From the NCBI RefSeq assembly GCF_036227565.1, contig NZ_CP109460.1, forward strand, positions 558,001 to 622,000: DNA of 64,000 bases, given 5' to 3'. Of the stretch, positions 9,208-19,140 are shown in pieces. Source of the stretch: Streptomyces sp. NBC_01454 (GTDB lineage Bacteria > Actinomycetota > Actinomycetes > Streptomycetales > Streptomycetaceae). Below the pieces are notes generated by a model that searched no databases, was not told the DNA's origin, and saw only the letters and a list, made by a program, of their open reading frames with translations. Made by a program: the position numbers and the translations under genes. Numbering within the stretch: position 1 is the first letter of the stretch; each line of letters starts with the position of its first letter.

Positions 9208-9882
9208 TCAGGACGCGAAGAGCCGTACCGGCCAGGCGGCGTGCTGCTGGGCGGTGATGTCGAGCAGCGGCGCGGAGGCGGCGGGCAGGGCATCGGTCCC
9301 TTCGGCGGTGACCCGCTCCGCGGCGTCGGCGCCCCGCTGGGCGACCCGGTCGAGGTCGTCGGCGAGGCGGGCGAGCACGGCGGTGGCGTCGAAGGGGTCC
9401 AGGCTCAGCAGCCGGACGGCCGCGGTGGCCGGACCGCTGATGCTCTCGTAGGCCACGGCGTGCGCGGCGTCCAGCGGCGTCAGGCCCGCGGACCGGGCCG
9501 CCAGACCCAGCACGACGGGCTGGTGGGCGCCGCGGGGACGGGCCGCGGCGAGCGCGTCGAGGGCGGCAGCGGGCCAGGTCGCCCGGGCGGCCCGCATCAT
9601 CTGCCGGCCGAGCCGCCGGGCGGTGTGCCGCAGCGCCGGTACGGGGGTCCGGGCGTCGGCGGCGTCGTCCAGGAGGAGCGGGTCATGGCCGGCGGCGGCC
9701 GCGGCGGCCAGCCCGGCGGCGACCAGGCCGGCGGTGTGCAGCCGGCCCCGGCAGAACGTCTCCAGGGTGGCGGCGTCGGTCAGGCGCCCCGCGGCGACGG
9801 CCGCTTCGGCGCCGCCGGAGTGGGCGTGCCCGCCGGCGGGGAACCGGCCGTCGGCGAGGACCATCAGCGCGGCGCGGCTCAT
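9208..9882 (-). CDS. ureF: Urease accessory protein UreF
   Basis: A 224-residue all-helical UreF, which acts with UreD and gates UreG GTP hydrolysis during nickel loading. The N-terminal LADGRFPAGGHAHSGG segment is a recognisable UreF hallmark. It lies between ureC (42 bases upstream) and ureG (54 bases downstream), the usual actinobacterial order ABCFGD. Function follows from family and operon position. Confidence 0.92.
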   Translation of the reverse strand: MSRAALMVLADGRFPAGGHAHSGGAEAAVAAGRLTDAATLETFCRGRLHTAGLVAAGLAAAAAAGHDPLLLDDAADARTPVPALRHTARRLGRQMMRAARATWPAAALDALAAARPRGAHQPVVLGLAARSAGLTPLDAAHAVAYESISGPATAAVRLLSLDPFDATAVLARLADDLDRVAQRGADAAERVTAEGTDALPAASAPLLDITAQQHAAWPVRLFAS

Positions 9883-9924
9883 CGGTGCTCCGGGGCGGGT
9901 ACGGGGAGGTTCATCGGCGCCCTA

Positions 9925-11649
9925 TCAGAAGAGGAAATACCGCTGGGCCATGGGGAGTTCGGCGGCCGGGGAGGGTTCGACCACCTCGCCGTCGATGGTC
10001 ACCGTGAAGGTGTCGGGGTCGACCTGGACCCGCGGCAGGGCGTCGTTGTTCCGCATCTCGGACTTGGTGACGCCACGGGTGGAACGGATCGCCTCGTAGC
10101 GCTTCGCCAGCGGAAGGCGCCCGGGGAGATCGTCCTCGAGGGCCTGCGGGGAGACGAAGTTGACCGAGTTGCTGCCGGGCGCCTTGCCGGTGGCGCCGAA
10201 CATCGGGCGCGGCAGGACCGGCTGCGGCGTGGGGATGGACGCGTTGGCGTCGCCCATCTGCGCGTACGCGATCTGGCCGCCCTTGAGGACCAGCTGCGGT
10301 TTGACGCCGAAGAACGCCGGGTCCCACAGCACGAGGTCGGCGAGCTTGCCGTCCTCGACGGAGCCGACGAGGTGGTCGATGCCCTGGGCGAGGGCCGCGT
10401 TGACGGTGTACTTCGCGACGTAGCGGCGGGCGCGGTGGTTGTCCGCACGGCCGTCCCCGGGCAGGCTGCCGCGGCGGCGCTTCATGACGTGCGCGGTCTG
10501 CCAGGTACGCAGCACGACCTCGCCGATCCGGCCCATGGCCTGGGCGTCGGAGGCCATGATCGAGATGGCGCCGAGGTCGTGCAGGATGTCCTCGGCGGCG
10601 ATGGTGGAGGGCCGGATCCGGGACTCGGCGAAGGCCAGGTCCTCCGGGACGGCGGGATTGAGGTGGTGGCAGACCATCAGCATGTCGAGGTGTTCCTCGA
10701 CGGTGTTGACGGTGTGCGGCCGCGTGGGGTTGGTGGACGCGGGCAGCACGTTCGGCTCGGAGACCATCGCGATCATGTCGGGCGCGTGGCCGCCGCCGGC
10801 GCCTTCGACGTGGAAGGCGTGGATCGAGCGACCGGCGATGGCGGCGAGGGTGTCGCCGAGGAAGCCCGCCTCGTTCAGGGTGTCGGTGTGGATCGCGAGC
10901 TGGGCGCCGCTCTCCTCGCAGACGGTCAGACAGGCGTCGATGACGGCGGGGGTCGCGCCCCAGTCCTCGTGGATCTTGAAGCCCAGGATGCCGGCCCGCA
11001 GCTGGTCGCGCATCGAGGCGAGCGAGGTGGTGTTGCCCTTGCCGAGCAGCCCGACGTTGACCGGCAGGGAGTCCATCGCCTCGAACATCCGGGCCACGTG
11101 CCAGGCACCGGGGGTGATGGTGGTGGCCTTGCTGCCCTCGGCCGGTCCGGTGCCGCCGCCGATGAGCGTGGTGACTCCGGAGGCCAGCGCCTCGTCCACC
11201 TGCTGGGGGCAGATGAAGTGGACGTGGGTGTCGATGGCGCCGGCCGTCAGGATCTTTCCGTTGCCGGCGATGATCTCGGTCTCGGGGCCGATGACCAGGT
11301 CGGGGTGGACGCCGTCCATGGTGTCGGGGTTGCCGGCCTTGCCCAGGGCGGTGATCCGCCCGTCGCGGATGCCGACGTCGGCCTTGACGATGCCCCAGTG
11401 GTCCAGCACGACCGCGCCGGTGATCACGGTGTCGGGGGTGCCCTCGGCTCGGGTGGCGCACGACTGCCCCATCGACTCACGGATCACCTTGCCGCCGCCG
11501 AAGACCGCCTCGTCACCGGCCCGGCCGGGCCCGCCCGAGCGGTCCTCGGTGATCTCGATGAGCAGGTCGGTGTCGGCGAGCCGGATCCGGTCGCCGGCGG
11601 TGGGGCCGAAGAGGTCGGCGTACGCCTGACGGGTCAGCTCAGACGCCAT
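9925..11649 (-). CDS. ureC: Urease alpha (catalytic) subunit
   Basis: A 574-residue catalytic subunit hydrolysing urea to ammonia and carbamate at a dinuclear nickel site. Nickel ligands and catalytic residues are all visible: H142 and H144 in THVHF, the carbamylated K225 in [10 protein letters not shown]254 in AIHTDT, H280, the flap histidines in MVCHHLNP (H328/H329) and the aspartate in MASDAQ (D368). Length is normal (about 570). Its ATG at 11649 overlaps the end of ureB by 11 bases, so the two are translationally coupled. The protein is complete and should be active. Confidence 0.98.
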   Translation of the reverse strand: MASELTRQAYADLFGPTAGDRIRLADTDLLIEITEDRSGGPGRAGDEAVFGGGKVIRESMGQSCATRAEGTPDTVITGAVVLDHWGIVKADVGIRDGRITALGKAGNPDTMDGVHPDLVIGPETEIIAGNGKILTAGAIDTHVHFICPQQVDEALASGVTTLIGGGTGPAEGSKATTITPGAWHVARMFEAMDSLPVNVGLLGKGNTTSLASMRDQLRAGILGFKIHEDWGATPAVIDACLTVCEESGAQLAIHTDTLNEAGFLGDTLAAIAGRSIHAFHVEGAGGGHAPDMIAMVSEPNVLPASTNPTRPHTVNTVEEHLDMLMVCHHLNPAVPEDLAFAESRIRPSTIAAEDILHDLGAISIMASDAQAMGRIGEVVLRTWQTAHVMKRRRGSLPGDGRADNHRARRYVAKYTVNAALAQGIDHLVGSVEDGKLADLVLWDPAFFGVKPQLVLKGGQIAYAQMGDANASIPTPQPVLPRPMFGATGKAPGSNSVNFVSPQALEDDLPGRLPLAKRYEAIRSTRGVTKSEMRNNDALPRVQVDPDTFTVTIDGEVVEPSPAAELPMAQRYFLF

Positions 11650-11953
11650 CGAGAATGCCTCCGGTCTCGCCGCGCAGGCCCTCGACGATCCGCTTGCCCC
11701 CGAGGGGAACGAGTTCGACCTCGGTGGGGATGCCGGGTTCGAAGCGCACGGCGGAGCCGGCCGCGACGTTCAGCCGCTTGCCGTGCGCGGCCGCACGGTC
11801 GAAGTCGAGTCCGGGATTGGCCTCGGCGAAGTGGTAGTGGGAGCCGACCTGCACGGGGCGGTCGGCGGCGTTGAGGACGGTCATCCGCGTGCGGGGGAGG
11901 CCTTCGTTGAGGCGCACCGGCTCGTCGGCGTGCAGGATCTGTCCCGGGATCAT
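11639..11953 (-). CDS. ureB: Urease beta subunit
   Basis: A 104-residue structural subunit that packs against UreC in the urease trimer. Characteristic segments are [12 protein letters not shown] at the N-terminus, [18 protein letters not shown] in the middle and the [11 protein letters not shown] stretch near the end. The gene lies 17 bases after ureA and overlaps ureC by 11 bases. Separate ureA and ureB, rather than a fused gene, is normal for actinobacteria. Confidence 0.96.
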   Translation of the reverse strand: MIPGQILHADEPVRLNEGLPRTRMTVLNAADRPVQVGSHYHFAEANPGLDFDRAAAHGKRLNVAAGSAVRFEPGIPTEVELVPLGGKRIVEGLRGETGGILDGV

Positions 11954-11970
11954 CTTCGGCTCTCCCGCAG

Positions 11971-13761
<1,791 letters not shown>

Positions 13762-13780
13762 GTCACCCGCAGCACCCCGT

Positions 13781-13798
13781 GGTCAGCTCACGCTGACC
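13781..13798 (+). terminator. Small hairpin after M28 peptidase gene
   Basis: GGTCAGC pairs with GCTGACC around a TCAC loop, 20 bases after the peptidase stop codon. A larger hairpin follows 12 bases later; together they probably form the terminator. Confidence 0.6.
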
Positions 13799-13800
13799 CG

Positions 13801-14115
13801 TCAGTGCCCGCGACCCGGCCGCCGATCCCCGGCGGCCGGGTCGCGGTGTTCCGCGGCGATCCCGAACCGCCGCCGTTCGCCCGGAGCGGACGGAAGCTGC
13901 CGCACGGCCGAGACCGTGCTGATCACCTGCTCCTCCTCCGCGTCCGGCTCGCGCCGCCCGAGCTCTTCGAGAAGCTCCAGGTCAGCGGCGGAAACCAGCG
14001 CCGCCAGCGGCTTGCCGTGGCGGGTGACGACCACCCGCTCGCCGCCGTAGACGACTCGGTTGATCAGCTCCGCCAGCTCCGCCCGGGCTTGCGTCACCGG
14101 AATTTCGTAGGCCAT
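13801..14115 (-). CDS. Phd/YefM-type antitoxin without adjacent toxin
   Basis: A 104-residue protein whose first 55 residues are a Phd/YefM DNA-binding antitoxin domain: [18 protein letters not shown], then [20 protein letters not shown]. In toxin-antitoxin systems this domain dimerises, represses its own promoter and neutralises a toxin through a disordered tail. Here no RelE/YoeB, Doc or PIN toxin gene is adjacent; the gene ends against the M28 peptidase terminator and is divergent from clpP across 57 bases containing YefM-like TGTAC motifs. The C-terminal 25 residues (Arg/Gly/Pro-rich) are encoded by the terminator hairpin of the convergent gene. A regulator of the neighbouring protease gene is a plausible role (inference). 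Confidence 0.85.
   Translation of the reverse strand: MAYEIPVTQARAELAELINRVVYGGERVVVTRHGKPLAALVSAADLELLEELGRREPDAEEEQVISTVSAVRQLPSAPGERRRFGIAAEHRDPAAGDRRPGRGH
13810..13844. terminator. 14-bp stem terminator inside 3' end of phd-like gene
   Basis: GCGACCCGGCCGCC (13810-13823) pairs perfectly with GGCGGCCGGGTCGC (13831-13844) around GATCCCC. It lies between convergent genes but is inside the last codons of the phd-like frame, so coding and terminator functions overlap. Confidence 0.75.
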
Positions 14116-14133
14116 GCTCCCATTCTCACGGGA

Positions 14134-14158
14134 TGTACGTCCTGTACATTTTTTACAG
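14134..14158. promoter_or_regulatory. Putative YefM-type operator with TGTACA core
   Basis: The 57-bp gap between the antitoxin and clpP contains TGTAC at 14134-14138 and again at 14143-14147, the second forming the palindrome TGTACA (14143-14148). CTGTA (14142-14146) and TACAG (14154-14158) form a further inverted repeat. YefM of E. coli is known to bind palindromes with a TGTACA core. Location between a Phd/YefM protein and its divergent neighbour makes control of both genes likely; binding is inference. Confidence 0.6.
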
Positions 14159-14172
14159 AGAGAGGAGCAGGC

Positions 14173-14808
14173 ATGCTGCCACCGACGGCCCGTTATGTCC
14201 TTCCGGAGTTCACCGAGCGCACCTCGCAGGGCACGCGCACGATGGACCCCTACTCCAAGCTGCTCAGCGAGCGCATCATCTTCCTGGGCACCCCGGTCGA
14301 CGACGCCTCCGCCAACGATGTGATGGCGCAGCTCATCCACCTCGAACACGCCGCGCCCGAGCAGGACATCTCGCTCTACATCAACTCCCCCGGCGGCTCG
14401 TTCACCGCGATGACCGCCATATACGACACGATGAACTTCGTGTCGTGCGACGTGCAGACCGTCTGCCTGGGGCAGGCCGCCTCCGCCGCCGCGGTGCTGC
14501 TGGCCGCCGGCGCCCCCGGAAAGCGGCTGGCACTGCCCGGCGCCCGGATCCTGATCCATCAGCCGGCACTCCACGAGCCCGTCCAGGGCCAGGCCACCGA
14601 TCTGCAGATCCAGGCGGAGGAACTGCTGCGCACCCGCGACATGTTGGAGGAGATGCTCGCGCGGCACACCGGTCAGCCCCGTGCGCGGATCGCCGCCGAC
14701 ATCGAACGCGACAAGATCTTCGACGCCCGCGCCGCCCAGGAGTACGGCCTGATCGACGGCCTCACCCGCGACCGCAAGCAGTCGGCGCACCCGCCCACCG
14801 GGCGGTGA
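14173..14808 (+). CDS. ATP-dependent Clp protease proteolytic subunit (accessory ClpP paralogue)
   Basis: A 211-residue ClpP serine protease subunit, which forms a double heptamer fed by a Clp ATPase. The catalytic triad is intact: Ser104 in [11 protein letters not shown], His129 in ILIHQPAL and Asp180 in IERDKIFD. The YINSPGGS segment (69-76) is the usual substrate-strand motif. It is a single copy with no clpX/clpC or second clpP beside it, so it is probably one of the accessory ClpPs of Streptomyces rather than the ClpP1P2 pair. ATG at 14173 has GAGAGGAG five bases upstream. A small gene follows after six bases. Confidence 0.93.
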   Translation: MLPPTARYVLPEFTERTSQGTRTMDPYSKLLSERIIFLGTPVDDASANDVMAQLIHLEHAAPEQDISLYINSPGGSFTAMTAIYDTMNFVSCDVQTVCLGQAASAAAVLLAAGAPGKRLALPGARILIHQPALHEPVQGQATDLQIQAEELLRTRDMLEEMLARHTGQPRARIAADIERDKIFDARAAQEYGLIDGLTRDRKQSAHPPTGR

Positions 14809-14814
14809 GCGCGC

Positions 14815-15123
14815 ATGCTGCCACCCGAACTCCCGCCGCTGCCCGCCCTCACCCGCGCCGAGGGTGAGCTGATCGACCGCTATCTGGAGGTGCTCGATCT
14901 GCTGGGCCGCATCAACCCGGCCCGCGGCGGTGGCACCTACAGCGGGCTGCGCGCCGCCCAGGCACTCGTCGGCAAGGCCACCGGACTGCGGGACGCGCTG
15001 ACACTGATGCACCAGCGCGGCGAGAGCGAGCTGCACCGCGACACCCTGACCCGCGCGCTGCGGGTGCTGGACGGCGAACGGCGGGCCGGGCTCGTGGCGC
15101 TGCCGCCGCCCGAGGAGATCTGA
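14815..15123 (+). CDS. Small helical protein, partner of ClpP gene, unknown function
   Basis: A 102-residue protein I do not recognise. It begins six bases after the clpP stop codon with no room for an independent promoter, so it is probably translated from the same mRNA. It opens with a Pro/Leu-rich stretch (LPPELPPLPALTRAEG) and is then mostly helical with heptad-like leucines (DRYLEVLDLLGRI, GLRDALTLMHQRGESE, TRALRVLDGE). No signal peptide, membrane segment or Cys pair is present. Co-transcription suggests a role with this ClpP, for example as adaptor or regulator; that is inference. Codon GC pattern supports a real gene. Confidence 0.65.
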   Translation: MLPPELPPLPALTRAEGELIDRYLEVLDLLGRINPARGGGTYSGLRAAQALVGKATGLRDALTLMHQRGESELHRDTLTRALRVLDGERRAGLVALPPPEEI

Positions 15124-15299
15124 CGCGACACGCGGTGGGGCTGCCCATACGGCGTAGCCCTCACGGCCGTTGCGCAGTGGCCACGAATTGCCCCTTCACC
15201 GGCAATTTCTCCGGTCCCGGATGTTTCGTTCCAGGTCCGGGGCGTGCGACACCCGGGATCCTGACGCCTGAGGGAACAAAACCCACCATTCAGGCCAAA

Positions 15300-15315
15300 T
15301 GTGACCCATCTCACA
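15300..15315. promoter_or_regulatory. Perfect CRP-type site TGTGA-N6-TCACA
   Basis: TGTGA (15300-15304), six bases, TCACA (15311-15315) is an exact match to the classic cyclic-AMP receptor protein palindrome. It stands about 90 bases before the c-di-AMP riboswitch of the NlpC/P60 gene. Streptomyces has one Crp that acts in germination and development and recognises GTG-N8-CAC type sites. Regulation is inferred from match and position. Confidence 0.65.
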
Positions 15316-15402
15316 CACGGCAATTTCAACTCGGAGTTTGGGCGGCGGGTGCGTGAGGATCCCTTCGACGACAAGACCCCGCCACAGCGACGGGGCGGTC
15401 CG

Positions 15403-15594
15403 GACGGGCGCCTAATCCCGCCGCCGTACCGGATGTCCGGTCGACGTTCTGGACCGGCGGGAGCGGAGGACCCGAGCAGGACGGGGTCCACGGCCTTCAC
15501 GGGCCGGCGGACTCCTTGGGGTGAAGCCGTACGCACGGCCGGGCATTCTTCGCCTGCCCGAACCCGACAGGTCTTCCTTCGCAGGCGGCTGACG
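15403..15594 (+). ncRNA. Cyclic di-AMP riboswitch (ydaO-yuaA leader)
   Basis: The leader of the NlpC/P60 gene shows the conserved parts of this RNA in order: GCGCCTAATCCCGCCG at 15409-15424, GGCGGGAGCGGAGGACCC at 15456-15473, GGGGTGAAGCCGTACG at about 15519-15534, and CCGAACCCGACAGG near 15558-15571 just before the closing pairing. In Streptomyces this element precedes resuscitation factor and NlpC/P60 wall hydrolase genes and shuts them off when c-di-AMP is high. It ends about 15 bases before the ATG. The 15124-15402 part upstream holds the promoter region and the CRP-type site; I see no gene there. Confidence 0.82.
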
Positions 15595-15606
15595 AAGGGT
15601 TTGCGC

Positions 15607-16080
15607 ATGACTGTGCGCATGCATACGCCGAGTGTGCTGGCGCGCACCGGCACCGTCGCCGCGCTGACGCTGGTCACGCTCGGCGGAACGATGATCGCCC
15701 CGGGAGCGACCGGGGACGTGGAGGCCGCGTCCGTGTCCGCACACGCGCTGCGGGTCGCCGCCTCCAAACGGGGCTCCCCCTACCGGTACGGCGCCCAGGG
15801 GCCCAACGCCTTCGACTGTTCCGGGCTGACGCTGTACTCGTTCCTGCGCGCCGGCCGGGTCCTGCCCCGTACCGCCGCCGCGCAGTACAGCCGCACCCGG
15901 CACGTCCCGGCCGCGGCCCGCCGCGGTGGCGACCTGGTCTTCTTCCATTCGGGCAGCGGCATTTACCACGTGGGGATCTACGCCGGGAACGGCCGGATGT
16001 GGCATGCGCCCAAGGCCGGGAGCACGGTGCGGCTGGAACGGATCTGGAGCCACGGGGTCTGGTACGGGCGGGTGCGCTGA
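15607..16080 (+). CDS. Secreted NlpC/P60 peptidoglycan endopeptidase
   Basis: A 157-residue secreted Cys/His hydrolase that cuts the peptide stems of peptidoglycan. A signal peptide covers about residues 1-40 (RTGTVAALTLVTLGG). The NlpC/P60 domain fills the rest, with catalytic Cys71 in FDCSGLTLYSF, His121 in IYHVGIYAG and a third polar His133 in MWHAPKAG. There is no additional binding domain, so this is a minimal hydrolase. ATG at 15607 has GAAGGG eight bases upstream; a second ATG at 15619 is possible. Expression is probably governed by the upstream c-di-AMP riboswitch and CRP-type site, linking it to spore germination or growth resumption. Confidence 0.93.
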   Translation: MTVRMHTPSVLARTGTVAALTLVTLGGTMIAPGATGDVEAASVSAHALRVAASKRGSPYRYGAQGPNAFDCSGLTLYSFLRAGRVLPRTAAAQYSRTRHVPAAARRGGDLVFFHSGSGIYHVGIYAGNGRMWHAPKAGSTVRLERIWSHGVWYGRVR

Positions 16081-16111
16081 GCCGCGCACTCTTCTGACTA
16101 CCCGTCAATTA

Positions 16112-16133
16112 CCTCCGGCCGAACGGCCGGAGG
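16112..16133. terminator. Terminator between NlpC/P60 and LysE-family genes
   Basis: CCTCCGGCC (16112-16120) pairs with GGCCGGAGG (16125-16133) around a GAAC tetraloop, between two convergent genes. Confidence 0.8.
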
Positions 16134-16151
16134 CACGGGGCGTGCCGCGAT

Positions 16152-16820
16152 TCAGGCGAGCACCACCTCGACCAGCAGGACGCCCCCCAGCGCCGTCAGC
16201 AGCGCTCCGGTGGTGGCCTCCAGGGCACGGGCCACCCGCGGGCGGCGCAACCAGGTGCCCAGACGGTCGACGAGCAGCGCGACGGCGGGGAACCACACCA
16301 GCGCCATCGCGACGACCAGGGTGGCCAGCAGCAGCGTACGGGGCAGTGCGGGCTGTCCCGCCGGGACGAACTGCGGCAGCAGACTGAGAAAGAGGACCGG
16401 GGCCTTGGGATTGAGCGCGTTCGCCAGGAAGCCCTGGCGCAGGCTGCGCGCGGTGCCCAGCGGCGCGGCCGGGTGGCTGTCGTCGCCCGGCGCCCCTTCA
16501 GCGGGTGCGGCCGTCGGGTCCGTGGTGGCCGCCGGGCGCCGCAATGCCGCGGTCAGCGCGCGGGCCCCCAGATACAACAGATAGCCCCCGCCGAGCAGTT
16601 GGACGGCCCCGAACAGCGCGGGCACGGCGACCAGCACGGCCGCGAGCCCGGCCACCGCCACTGCGGTGTGCACCAGCAGCCCGCCGGCGACCCCGACCGC
16701 GGTCGCCACCCCCGCGCGCCGCGAGTCGAGCGCGTTGCGCACCACGACCGCGAAGTCCGCGCCCGGCATGGTGACCATGCCCGCGGCGACTCCGGTGAAG
16801 GCCATCAGCTGTCCGTCCAT
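16152..16820 (-). CDS. LysE/RhtB family amino acid exporter
   Basis: A 222-residue inner-membrane protein with six predicted hydrophobic segments and the LysE/RhtB layout: an N-terminal GMVTMPGADFAVVVRNAL segment, a small-residue rich second and third helix, a hydrophilic cytoplasmic loop (about residues 95-125, Ala/Pro/Thr-rich), and GFLANALNPKAPVLFLSLLPQF in the second half. It would export an amino acid or related compound. It is divergent from a LysR regulator across 71 bases, the classic LysE/LysG arrangement, so the regulator probably controls it. The substrate is unknown. Confidence 0.9.
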   Translation of the reverse strand: MDGQLMAFTGVAAGMVTMPGADFAVVVRNALDSRRAGVATAVGVAGGLLVHTAVAVAGLAAVLVAVPALFGAVQLLGGGYLLYLGARALTAALRRPAATTDPTAAPAEGAPGDDSHPAAPLGTARSLRQGFLANALNPKAPVLFLSLLPQFVPAGQPALPRTLLLATLVVAMALVWFPAVALLVDRLGTWLRRPRVARALEATTGALLTALGGVLLVEVVLA

Positions 16821-16891
16821 GCCAGCAGCTTCGCTGGTCAGAGCCTTTAATGGGTAGTGGCAATGTTCTGGGAGGGCCTAAAGAGGTTCTT

Positions 16892-17809
16892 ATGTACGAC
16901 CCCACACGACTGGCCGCACTGGTGGCGGTGGCCGAGGCCGGCTCGATCACCCGGGCCGCCGCCCGACTGGGCTACACCGCGCCCGCACTCTCCCAGCAGC
17001 TGGCCAAGCTGGAGCGGGAGGCGGGGACGGCGCTGCTGGTGCGCCACCACCGGGGGACGCGGCTGACGGCGGCCGGGGAGCTGCTGCTCGTGCGGGCCCG
17101 GCGGGTGCTCGACGAGCTGGCGCAGGCGCGGCACGAGCTGGCCCGGCTGGCGGGGCTGTCCGGGGGCCGGCTGCGGGTCGGCACGTTCATGACCGCCGGT
17201 ACGCATCTGCTGCCGCCCGCGCTCAGCGCCTTCCGCCGGGCGCACCCCGATGTGGAGCTGAGCGTGACGGAGTACGTGCCGCCACAGGCCGCCGAGGCGG
17301 TGGCGGTGGGCGACGTCGATCTGGCGCTGACGCATGCCTATGTGCCGGGCGAGGCGATGCCGCCGCCGGACGGGGTGCGCCTCGAACCGCTGCTGACGGA
17401 GGAGCTGGTGCTGGTCACGGCGCCCGGCCATGCCCTGTCGGCGGGCCCCGGACGGCTGCCGCTCGCCGAACTCGCCGGACAGCCGCTGGTCAGCATGGCG
17501 CCGGCCAATCCCAACCGGCGGGAGGTGGAGGCGGTGCTGGCGGCGGCCGGGGCGAGCGTCGCGGTGCGCTGTGAGTCGCCGAGCTATGCGGTGGCGTGCG
17601 CGCTGGTGAGCGCGGGGCTGGGGGTGGCGGTGGTTCCGGAGATGGTGGCGGAGGGCTCGGTGACACCGCTGGGGGTCCGCCGGCTGGACCCGCCCGAGCT
17701 GCGCCGCCGGATCGCGGTCGCCCACCGGCCCGACGCCGGCAGCCCGGCCGCGGACACCCTGCGGGCCCTGCTGCGCGGCGCGTTCGCCCGCCACTCCCCC
17801 GCACCGTGA
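16892..17809 (+). CDS. LysR family transcriptional regulator
   Basis: A 305-residue LysR protein with an N-terminal winged helix (residues 4-62: LAALVAVAEAGSITRAAARL and the recognition helix TAPALSQQLAKLE) and a periplasmic-binding-like effector domain from about residue 88 (GRLRVGTFMTAGTHLLPPAL). The ATG at 16892 is selected because AGAGG is seven bases upstream and the HTH begins at once. The divergent neighbour is a LysE-family exporter, its likely target. The 71-bp gap shows no convincing T-N11-A palindrome by eye. Confidence 0.9.
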   Translation: MYDPTRLAALVAVAEAGSITRAAARLGYTAPALSQQLAKLEREAGTALLVRHHRGTRLTAAGELLLVRARRVLDELAQARHELARLAGLSGGRLRVGTFMTAGTHLLPPALSAFRRAHPDVELSVTEYVPPQAAEAVAVGDVDLALTHAYVPGEAMPPPDGVRLEPLLTEELVLVTAPGHALSAGPGRLPLAELAGQPLVSMAPANPNRREVEAVLAAAGASVAVRCESPSYAVACALVSAGLGVAVVPEMVAEGSVTPLGVRRLDPPELRRRIAVAHRPDAGSPAADTLRALLRGAFARHSPAP

Positions 17810-17851
17810 CCACGGGAACGACGACGGGCGACGCCCGCTCCTGACGACGGG

Positions 17852-19066
17852 TCAGCCGACCGGCGCCGTGGCCAGGATCGTGCCGACCGCCGTGTCAATC
17901 TGATCGTCCGTCAGGTCCGCCCGGGCGGTCAGCCGGAGCCGGGAGATCCCGTCGGGCACCGACGGCGGCCGGAAGCAGCCGACGACGAGTCCGGCCGCGC
18001 GGCAGTCGGCGGCCCAGCCGACCGCCGCCTCCGGCGAGGGCGCGCGGACCGAGACCACCGCGGCGTCCGGCCGCACCGCCGTCAGACCTGCCGCGGTGAG
18101 CCGGTCGTGCAGCGTGCGTGCGACCTGCCCGGCCCGGGTGGCGCGCTGCGGTTCACGGCCCAGCACCCGCAGCGCGGCGAGTGCGCCGCCGGCCGCCGCC
18201 GGGGCGAGACCGGTGTCGAAGATGAACGACCGGGCGGTGTTGACCAGGTGCTCGATGACCCGGGCCGGGCCGAGCACCGCACCGCCCTGCGCGCCCAGCG
18301 ACTTGGAGAGCGTCACGGTGGTCACCACATCGCCGTCGCCGGCGAGCCCGGCCGCCCACAGTGCGCCGCGGCCGCCCTCGCCGAGGACGCCCAGTCCGTG
18401 GGCGTCATCGACGAGCAGCGCGGCGCCCCGCGTCCGGCAGACCTCGGCGAGTGCGGGGAGCGGGGCGGCGTCGCCGTCGACCGAGAACACCGAGTCGGTG
18501 ACGGCGAGCGCCCGGCCGTCGTGGCCGCCGAGCGCGGCGCGTACGGCCTCCGGGTCGGCGTGCGGGACCACTTCGGTGCGGGCCCGGGACAGCCGGCAGC
18601 CGTCGATGAGGGAGGCATGGTTGCCCGCGTCGGACACGACCAGGGTGCCGGCGGCGGTGAGCGCGGTGACCGCGGCGAGATTGGCGGTGTAACCGGACGA
18701 GAGCACCAACGCGGCCTCGAAGCCGCAGAAGGCGGCGAGTTCCGACTCCAGCCGGGCGTGGAGTTCGGTGCTGCCGGTCACCAGCCGGGAGCCGGTCGCG
18801 CCCGCGCCCCAGCGGTGTGCGGCGGCGGCCGCGCCACGGGTGACCTCGGGGTGCCGGGCGAGTCCGAGGTAGTCGTTGCCGGCCAGGTCGAGCAGCGGGT
18901 GGTCGGCCGGGCGGGGACGAAGGGTGCGGACCAGTCCGGCGCGCCGGCGTGCGTCGCGGGCTTCATCGATCCAGTCGAAGGCGGTGCCGGGTGCCGGACG
19001 GCGGGCCTCGGCGGGGGCCGCCGGTGAGCTGTCGCGGGGCAGCGTGGGGGCGGAGTCCTGCGGCAT
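17852..19066 (-). CDS. bioF: 8-amino-7-oxononanoate synthase (KAPA synthase)
   Basis: A 404-residue PLP enzyme condensing pimeloyl-ACP or pimeloyl-CoA with alanine, the first committed ring-forming step of biotin synthesis. Features: GNDYLGLARHP (63-73), the GAGATGSRLVTG loop (88-98), the SGYTANLAA segment, DDAHGLGVLG (220-229) and the PLP lysine K255 in TLSKSLGAQGG. ATG at 19066 has GAAGGA seven bases upstream. The open frame continues far upstream through bioB but that part is antisense. Divergent from bioB-bioA-bioD, so the whole late pathway is here. Confidence 0.95.
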   Translation of the reverse strand: MPQDSAPTLPRDSSPAAPAEARRPAPGTAFDWIDEARDARRRAGLVRTLRPRPADHPLLDLAGNDYLGLARHPEVTRGAAAAAHRWGAGATGSRLVTGSTELHARLESELAAFCGFEAALVLSSGYTANLAAVTALTAAGTLVVSDAGNHASLIDGCRLSRARTEVVPHADPEAVRAALGGHDGRALAVTDSVFSVDGDAAPLPALAEVCRTRGAALLVDDAHGLGVLGEGGRGALWAAGLAGDGDVVTTVTLSKSLGAQGGAVLGPARVIEHLVNTARSFIFDTGLAPAAAGGALAALRVLGREPQRATRAGQVARTLHDRLTAAGLTAVRPDAAVVSVRAPSPEAAVGWAADCRAAGLVVGCFRPPSVPDGISRLRLTARADLTDDQIDTAVGTILATAPVG

Positions 19067-19081
19067 CGGCGTCCTTCGTCC

Positions 19082-19140
19082 GTGGGCCTCGATTGTGGGC
19101 TGTTGATAGACGTTAGCGGTCGTTCCGCAGGCCCACAGTG
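19082..19140. promoter_or_regulatory. Inverted repeats in the bioF-bioB divergent region
   Basis: GTGGGCCT (19082-19089) and TGTGGGC (19094-19100) on the left match AGGCCCAC (19129-19136) and GCCCACA (19131-19137) on the right, flanking an AT-richer core (GTTGATAGACGTTAG) that could carry the bioF promoter. A second small palindrome, GTGT-N6-ACAC, follows immediately. The arrangement suits an operator for both bio transcripts, but I cannot name the regulator; no BirA- or BioQ-type consensus was recognised. Confidence 0.4.

Noticed and set aside
16821..16891. LysR T-N11-A operator between LysE and LysR genes
   Set aside because: Only weak, imperfect symmetry (CTTTAA/CTAAAG), not enough to call a site.
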